Source of the DNA: a bacterium | GTDB taxonomy: Bacteria; Bacillota; Clostridia; Oscillospirales; Acutalibacteraceae | Length of the DNA stretch: 10,180 bases | Direction: 5' to 3' | Assembly: GCA_020625635.1 (NCBI GenBank) | Contig: JAHLBL010000049.1 | Coordinates: forward strand, 1 to 10,180 | Part shown: one piece after another, positions 7,006 to 10,180 of the stretch | Position numbering within the stretch: the stretch's first letter is position 1 | Layout: each line of letters opens with the position of its first letter | The notes under the pieces: generated by a model | Database searches by the model: none | What the model saw: only the letters and a program-made list of their open reading frames with translations | What the model was told of the DNA's origin: nothing | Made by a program: the position numbers and the translations under genes

Positions 7006-7085
7006 AGTGATAAGTTTTAAGTAAAAAGCAAAAAGCTGTAAACACATTATTTTCTGCCACTAAAAACTTATCACTTTTTACTATC
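7006..7085. repeat. Gene-less inverted-repeat element, copy 2 of the arms
   Basis: AGTGATAAGTTTT (7006-7018) and AAAACTTATCACT (7063-7075) form a perfect 13-bp inverted repeat around a 44-bp loop with AAAAAGC twice in tandem (7023-7029 partly, then 7030-7037). The left part 7006-7029 matches 1661-1684 at 18 of 24 positions. The right part 7063-7085 matches 2080-2102 at 20 of 23. TCAATA occurs at 7001-7006 and again at 7084-7089, which may be a target duplication or chance. Confidence 0.6.
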
Positions 7086-7105
7086 AATACATCGTTTTTA
7101 TTTAA

Positions 7106-7136
7106 GGGTTGGCTCATTTTCTTCTTGAGCCAACTC
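7106..7136 (+). terminator. Terminator-like hairpin after the ABC operon
   Basis: GTTGGCTCA (7108-7116) and TGAGCCAAC (7126-7134) form a perfect 9-bp stem, extended by one G-T and one G-C pair, with a nine-base loop TTTTCTTCT. The downstream CATTTTAT is only a weak U-tract. Its right arm contains the -35 of the nfo promoter. Confidence 0.5.
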
Positions 7137-7152
7137 CATTTTATGGTATAAT
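7125..7152 (+). promoter_or_regulatory. Promoter of nfo
   Basis: The -35 is TTGAGC (7125-7130), the spacer is 16 bp, and the -10 is a consensus TATAAT (7147-7152) preceded by TGG. The ribosome site AAAGGAG (7167-7173) is seven bases before the ATG at 7181. The -35 lies inside the preceding hairpin. Confidence 0.7.
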
Positions 7153-7180
7153 ATAGTATATTATTTAAAGGAGTACCGTT

Positions 7181-8011
7181 ATGTTAAATATAGGATGTCA
7201 CCTCTCTGTCAGCAAGGGCTTTGAGGCTATGGGAAAGCAGGCAATCGAACTGGGCGGCAACACCTTCCAGTTTTTTACGCGCAATCCGCGCGGAGGCAAG
7301 GCAAAGGAAATCGACACCGAGGATGTCAATAAGCTTTTAGTTCTTATGAAGAATAATAACTTTGCGAAAATACTGGCACACGCTCCCTACACACTCAATC
7401 CCTGTTCGGCAAACGAGCGGACGAAGGAATTCGCTTTTGAGGTAATGCGGGACGACCTCGCTAAAATGGAGCTTCTCCCGAACAATATGTACAACTTCCA
7501 CCCGGGCTCGCACGTCGGGCAGGGCGTCGAAAAAGGCATTGAGCTTATCTGCGATCTTCTGAACAAGGTACTGACTGAGGATATGACGACCACTGTTCTG
7601 CTCGAGACAATGGCGGGCAAGGGCAGCGAAATCGGCAGAACCTTTGAGGAGCTCAGAGCGATCATCGACGGCGTAAATCTCAGCGGCAAGCTCGGCGTAT
7701 GTCTTGACACCTGTCACGTATTTGACGGCGGCTACGACATCAAAGACAATCTTGAAGCCGTTCTGGAGGAATTTGACCGCGTAATCGGGCTTGACAGGCT
7801 CAGGGCACTTCACCTGAACGACAGCAAAAACCCTCTCGGCAGTCACAAGGACAGGCACGAGAAAATCGGCGAAGGAAATATCGGGCTTGAAGCGTTCGAA
7901 AGAATCGTCACCAATCCCCTGCTCGGAAAACTTCCCTGCTATCTTGAAACTCCGAACGAGCTCGACGGCTACGCGAGGGAAATAGCGCTTCTGAAAAAAA
8001 TGGCGGAGTAA
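7181..8011 (+). CDS. nfo: Endonuclease IV (AP endonuclease family 2)
   Basis: Zinc-dependent DNA repair enzyme that cleaves 5' of abasic sites and removes 3' blocking groups in base excision repair. The 276-residue TIM-barrel protein is full length. Metal-site residues are all visible: His67 (LAHAPY), His107 and His111 (NFHPGSH), Glu142 (LLETMAGKG), Asp176 and His179 (CLDTCH), His211 (LHLNDS), Asp224 and His226 (HKDRHEKIGEG), Glu256 (LETPN). Those three C-terminal blocks are the family signatures. A consensus extended promoter and AAAGGAG ribosome site precede it. No terminator is seen in the 60 bp before the Cys-rich small gene, so both may share a transcript. Assignment is secure. Confidence 0.97.
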   Translation: MLNIGCHLSVSKGFEAMGKQAIELGGNTFQFFTRNPRGGKAKEIDTEDVNKLLVLMKNNNFAKILAHAPYTLNPCSANERTKEFAFEVMRDDLAKMELLPNNMYNFHPGSHVGQGVEKGIELICDLLNKVLTEDMTTTVLLETMAGKGSEIGRTFEELRAIIDGVNLSGKLGVCLDTCHVFDGGYDIKDNLEAVLEEFDRVIGLDRLRALHLNDSKNPLGSHKDRHEKIGEGNIGLEAFERIVTNPLLGKLPCYLETPNELDGYAREIALLKKMAE

Positions 8012-8071
8012 CAGTCACACATTTCCTGTTTTCGGATACTATGGTAGTGTAAACGAAAGGAGGAAAGACAC

Positions 8072-8188
8072 ATGTGCAATAATGGTTTATTCGGTGGCGG
8101 CAACTGCTGCTGGATCATTCTTCTCGTTATCATTCTCTGCTCCTGCTGCGGTAACGACAACAACGGCTGCAACGGCTGCGGCTGCTAA
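8072..8188 (+). CDS. 38-residue cysteine-rich single-TM protein, unknown function
   Basis: A very short gene, but with one of the best ribosome sites in the window: AAAGGAGG eight bases before the ATG. The product reads MCNNGLFGGG, then a Cys-Cys-Trp, a hydrophobic run of about nine residues (WIILLVIIL, 14-22), and a tail rich in Cys, Gly and Asn. Nine of 38 residues are cysteine (2, 12, 13, 23, 25, 26, 33, 36, 38). Small proteins of this general layout (Gly-rich start, short hydrophobic centre) recall YjcZ-type sporulation peptides of Firmicutes, though the Cys content differs. I do not recognise a characterised family. A spore-coat, metal-binding or membrane peptide role would be guesswork. 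It lies between nfo and the tandem structured repeats, and a plus-strand terminator closes the unit. Confidence 0.72.
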   Translation: MCNNGLFGGGNCCWIILLVIILCSCCGNDNNGCNGCGC

Positions 8189-8207
8189 GCGTCGGTGGAC
8201 GCGTTTA

Positions 8208-8278
8208 TCCGCCTTTGGAAACGTTTAATGACAATTAAACGTTCATCAACGGCGGGGCTTACGTAACGGCTTATCTGA
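8208..8278 (+). repeat. Tandem structured repeat, unit A
   Basis: 71-bp unit repeated at 8307-8377 with five substitutions. It folds into a long hairpin: CCGCC/GGCGG outside (8209-8213 and 8251-8255), TTG/CAA next, then a perfect 10-bp stem AACGTTTAAT/ATTAAACGTT (8220-8229 and 8234-8243) capped by GACA. Following it, CGGGGCTT (8253-8260) can pair with AAGCCCCG (8290-8297). A short GCGTC/GACGC hairpin (8189-8202) precedes it, directly after the Cys-rich gene's stop. Confidence 0.75.
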
Positions 8279-8306
8279 ACTCAGAACAAAAGCCCCGGGA
8301 GTCAAT

Positions 8307-8377
8307 TCCGCCTTTGGAAACGTTTAATGAAAATTAAACGCTCATTAACGGCGGGGCTTACGCAACGGCTCATCTGA
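8307..8377 (+). repeat. Tandem structured repeat, unit B
   Basis: Second copy, period 99 bp. The main hairpin is kept with a GAAA loop and one A-C mismatch in the inner stem. Its downstream partner differs from unit A: GCTTACG (8356-8362) here pairs with CGTAAGC (8392-8398). The stretch 8189-8518 has no coding gene; it holds these repeats and two terminators. Confidence 0.75.
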
Positions 8378-8406
8378 CAACGGCACTATAACGTAAGCAA
8401 AACACG

Positions 8407-8456
8407 TCGGGCAAACGGCTGATTCCTTAAACGGAGTCGCTGTTTGCCCGATTTTT
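8407..8456 (+). terminator. Intrinsic terminator, plus strand
   Basis: TCGGGCAAAC (8407-8416) and GTTTGCCCGA (8442-8451) form a perfect 10-bp stem, with further pairing of the inner GATTCC/GGAGTC stretch, followed by TTTTT. It ends transcription coming from nfo, the Cys-rich gene and the tandem repeats. Confidence 0.85.
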
Positions 8457-8461
8457 CATAC

Positions 8462-8495
8462 AAAAAACCGCCGAGCATAAACTCAGCGGTTCTTT
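8462..8495 (-). terminator. Intrinsic terminator of the rplL operon (bidirectional)
   Basis: On the minus strand ACCGCTGAG and CTCGGCGGT form a 9-bp stem with one T-G pair and a six-base loop, followed by TTTTTT. T-runs occur on both sides, so it can also stop plus-strand transcripts. It lies 28 bp beyond the rplL stop. Confidence 0.88.
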
Positions 8496-8518
8496 TTAAT
8501 AATTGATGTAAGCCTAAA

Positions 8519-8896
8519 TTACTTAAGCTCAACCTCAGCGCCAGCCTCTTCGAGCTTAGCCTTGATAGCCTCAGCGTCTTCCTTGCTGACACCTTCCTTA
8601 ACGGGCTTCGGAGCCTCGTCAACAACAGCCTTAGCCTCTTTAAGACCGAGACCTGTGATCTCACGAACAACCTTGATAACGTTAATCTTCTTAGCGCCAG
8701 CGCTCTTGAGGATAACGTCAAACTCTGTCTGCTCCTCAGCAGCAGCCTCAGCGCCTGCAGCGGGACCTGCAACTGCAACAGCAGCGGCAGCGGATACACC
8801 AAACTCATCCTCTACAGCGTGTACGAGGTCTGCGAGCTCGAGAACTGTAAGAGTCTTTAATTCTTCAATAATAGCAGTAATCTTTTCAGATGCCAT
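8519..8896 (-). CDS. rplL: 50S ribosomal protein L7/L12
   Basis: Stalk protein that recruits translation factors and stimulates their GTPase activity; dimers bind L10. The 125 residues are typical. The N-terminal dimerisation domain (about 1-33: EKITAIIEELKTLTVLELADLVHAVEDEFGV) is followed by an Ala/Gly/Glu-rich hinge (about 34-55), then the globular C-terminal domain from EFDVILKSAGAKKINVIKVVR onward. This contains the factor-binding GLGLKEAKAVVDEAPKPVKEG. GGAGGT lies eight bases before the ATG at 8896. rplJ is immediately upstream, 62 bp away. A strong terminator follows, so this rplL is not co-transcribed with rpoB on the downstream side, unlike the arrangement in many bacteria. Confidence 0.98.
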   Translation of the reverse strand: MASEKITAIIEELKTLTVLELADLVHAVEDEFGVSAAAAVAVAGPAAGAEAAAEEQTEFDVILKSAGAKKINVIKVVREITGLGLKEAKAVVDEAPKPVKEGVSKEDAEAIKAKLEEAGAEVELK

Positions 8897-8939
8897 TTTA
8901 ATTTACCTCCATATAGTAGTAATAATTTTAAAATTCATT

Positions 8940-8955
8940 TGAGGAATTATCCTCA
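8940..8955 (-). other. Short hairpin between rplJ and rplL
   Basis: TGAGGA/TCCTCA form a perfect 6-bp stem with a four-base loop just after the rplJ stop. No U-tract follows, so termination is unlikely. It may protect or process the mRNA and help set the excess of L7/L12 over L10; this is inference. Confidence 0.4.
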
Positions 8956-8958
8956 TTA

Positions 8959-9564
8959 TTATTCTGCCTCTGCGGCAGCAGCCTCCTCTGCGGGAGCCTC
9001 AGCGGTTGCGGCAGCTTCCTCTGCGGGAGCTTCGGCAGCCTCTTCCTTCTCGGCGGGCTTGCAGTTCTCTACGCCGCCCTCGTCAACGATAGCCTGAATA
9101 GCACGTGCGAAGGATGCGATAGGAGCCTGGAAGGCACCGAGTACGTTTGCGAGAAGTACTTCTCTTGTCGGGAGCTTAGCAAGATGGTCGATTGTAGCTA
9201 AATCTATAACCTCACCGTCCATATAACCCGACTTGATTTCAAAGTAATCATTCTTCTTAGCGAAATTAGCGAGAATTCTTGCAGCTGCTGTGTAATCATC
9301 GTCGCTTGTAGCAAGAGCGGTTGTACCCTCGAGTACGTTATCCATATCTGAGAGACCTACCTCTGCTGTAGCACGCTTGAGAAGAGTGTTCTTAACTACT
9401 GTGTACTTTACGTTGTTCTCACGGAGCTCCTTACGGAGAGCTGTGTCCTTTTCAACGTTGATACCCTTGTAGCTAACTACAACGCCCATTACTGAGCCCT
9501 TGAGTCTTTCGGCTAACTCGGCAACAACAGCCTGTTTAGCCTCTAAAACGTTTTTACTTGGCAA
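8959..9564 (-). CDS. rplJ: 50S ribosomal protein L10, with an Ala/Glu-rich tail
   Basis: Stalk base protein that binds 23S rRNA and carries L7/L12 dimers; it also represses its own operon through the leader RNA. The start is taken as TTG at 9564-9562 because GGAGGT lies seven bases before it, giving MPSKNVLEAKQ. The in-frame ATG 18 bp upstream contains that ribosome site within its codons and lacks one of its own. The product is 201 residues, longer than the usual 165-175. The rRNA-binding domain is about 1-130, and the L7/L12-binding helix is near LPTREVLLANVLGAFQ (131-146). From about 168 an added tail consists almost wholly of Ala, Glu and Pro, built from an 11-residue duplication. It resembles the L7/L12 hinge in composition. 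Assignment secure. Confidence 0.97.
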   Translation of the reverse strand: MPSKNVLEAKQAVVAELAERLKGSVMGVVVSYKGINVEKDTALRKELRENNVKYTVVKNTLLKRATAEVGLSDMDNVLEGTTALATSDDDYTAAARILANFAKKNDYFEIKSGYMDGEVIDLATIDHLAKLPTREVLLANVLGAFQAPIASFARAIQAIVDEGGVENCKPAEKEEAAEAPAEEAAATAEAPAEEAAAAEAE

Positions 9565-9599
9565 TATTTTCACCTCCATAATTAAATTGTAAATATCGC

Positions 9600-9735
9600 C
9601 AAATCTAAAATAATCTCCCCGCGACACAAAGACACAGGGAGACAGAATACAAGTTAATTGCATCTTCCTCGGCAGGCGGCACAGCCATTATATATCTTTC
9701 CGATAAACCTGCTGTCTTTAGAACAGCGATTATGT
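9600..9735 (-). ncRNA. L10 leader (autoregulatory mRNA leader of rplJL)
   Basis: The region between rplA and rplJ shows the L10-leader hallmarks on the minus strand: AAAGACAGCAGG (9719-9708), and CCTGCCGAGGAAGATG (9676-9661), whose CCTGC pairs with GCAGG, the L10/L12-binding kink-turn area. Further on, CTCCC and GGGAG (9641-9615) pair around a CTTTGTGTC segment, with ATTATTTT following. In Firmicutes this RNA binds the L10-L12 complex and lowers expression of rplJ-rplL. Edges are approximate. Confidence 0.75.
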
Positions 9736-9737
9736 AT

Positions 9738-9757
9738 AATTACACCGAAGTGTAATT
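9738..9757 (-). other. UUCG-capped hairpin after rplA
   Basis: On the minus strand AATTACAC-TTCG-GTGTAATT is a perfect 8-bp stem with the very stable UUCG loop. It lies 25 bp past the rplA stop and just before the L10 leader. There is no U-tract, so it is likelier a structural or mRNA-processing element than a terminator. Confidence 0.55.
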
Positions 9758-9781
9758 TATAAAGTTGTAAGTTCAGTCAGA

Positions 9782-10180
9782 TTATACTGTGAACTTTGAC
9801 GGGCTGATCTTTACAGAGGGGCCCATTGTGGATGTGATAGCGCAGGACTTGATGTACTGACCCTTTGCGGCAGCAGGCTTAGCCTTGATGATTGCCTCCA
9901 TAAGGGTGTCAAAGTTCTGCTGGAGCTTCTCGGGACCAAAGCTTACCTTGCCGATCGGGCAGTGGATAATGTTGGTCTTGTCGAGACGGTACTCGATCTT
10001 ACCTGCCTTAGCTTCCTTGATAGCGCGGGCGATGTCAGGTGTTACGGTACCGGCCTTCGGGTTAGGCATTAAGCCTCTGGGTCCGAGGATTCTACCGAGA
10101 CGACCTACAAGTCCCATGCAGTCGGGAGTTGTGATAAGAACGTCGAAGTCCATCCAGTTTTCCTGCTGGATCTTCTGAGT
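9782..10180 (-). CDS. rplA: 50S ribosomal protein L1 (partial, N-terminus cut)
   Basis: Component of the mobile L1 stalk of the large subunit, involved in release of deacylated tRNA, and an autoregulator of its operon in many bacteria. 132 C-terminal residues are present and read open through the right edge; the family is about 230 long, so about 100 are missing. Recognisable blocks: MDFDVLITTPDCMGLVGRLG, then ILGPRGLMPNPKAGTVTPDI, the standard L1 signature, then IIHCPIGKVSFGPEKLQQN and KGQYIKSCAITSTMGPSVKI. Met at 10153 is internal, not the start. The L10 leader and rplJ follow on the same strand, giving rplA-rplJ-rplL. Confidence 0.97.
   Translation of the reverse strand, partial: TQKIQQENWMDFDVLITTPDCMGLVGRLGRILGPRGLMPNPKAGTVTPDIARAIKEAKAGKIEYRLDKTNIIHCPIGKVSFGPEKLQQNFDTLMEAIIKAKPAAAKGQYIKSCAITSTMGPSVKISPSKFTV

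Noticed and set aside
7337..7858. A 173-codon open frame on the minus strand within nfo
   Set aside because: Antisense to a fully conserved endonuclease IV, with no family resemblance.
8012..8060. Sporulation-type promoter before the Cys-rich gene (GATACTA resembling CATAnTA)
   Set aside because: One imperfect box with no matching -35; transcription from the nfo promoter explains expression equally well.
8208..8377. CRISPR-like tandem repeat
   Set aside because: Only two 71-bp units, with a 28-bp gap and substitutions; no short regular repeats and spacers and no cas genes.
9780..9787. TATAAT across the rplA stop as a promoter for rplJ
   Set aside because: No -35-like sequence lies 16-18 bp upstream on the minus strand; the match is likely chance.

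Overview
The window looks like chromosomal DNA from a Clostridia-type Firmicute, probably of the Ruminococcus/Oscillospiraceae kind. The evidence is the GatCAB amidotransferase genes beside a bacterial-type aspS, a Firmicutes-style L10 leader between rplA and rplJ, strong AGGAGG ribosome sites, extended -10 promoters, and a LytTR-DUF3021-ABC cassette. Genus is an inference. Both edges cut genes: gatA on the left lacks its C-terminus, and rplA on the right lacks its N-terminus.

Layout. (1) Positions 1-3966, minus strand: a translation cluster reading aspS, a four-helix-bundle (23S-IVS/S23 type) gene, gatC, gatA. AspRS plus GatCAB is the pair expected for tRNA-dependent Asn (or Gln) formation. 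The four-helix-bundle gene is AT-rich, sits between short inverted-repeat arms, and looks inserted into this operon. (2) Positions 3990-6950, plus strand: a LytTR DNA-binding regulator, a four-TM DUF3021 protein, an ABC-2 ATPase and its permease, i.e. a regulator/sensor/exporter module. A 21-bp-period direct repeat just upstream of the regulator's promoter is a candidate autoregulatory site. (3) Positions 6951-7180: an AT-rich intergenic stretch carrying a gene-less copy of the repeat arms found around the four-helix-bundle gene, then a terminator-like hairpin that overlaps the -35 of the next promoter. (4) Positions 7181-8188, plus strand: nfo (endonuclease IV), then a 38-residue protein with nine cysteines and one hydrophobic segment. 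(5) Positions 8189-8518: no gene. It holds two 71-bp near-identical structured repeats at 99-bp period, a plus-strand intrinsic terminator, and a bidirectional terminator serving rplL. (6) Positions 8519-10180, minus strand: rplL, rplJ, the L10 leader and rplA, the ribosomal stalk and L1 operon.

The observations most worth following are the shared inverted-repeat arms at two loci (one with and one without the four-helix-bundle gene), the tandem structured repeats after the Cys-rich gene, and the putative LytTR operator. No CRISPR array, tRNA, rRNA or transposase gene was recognised.
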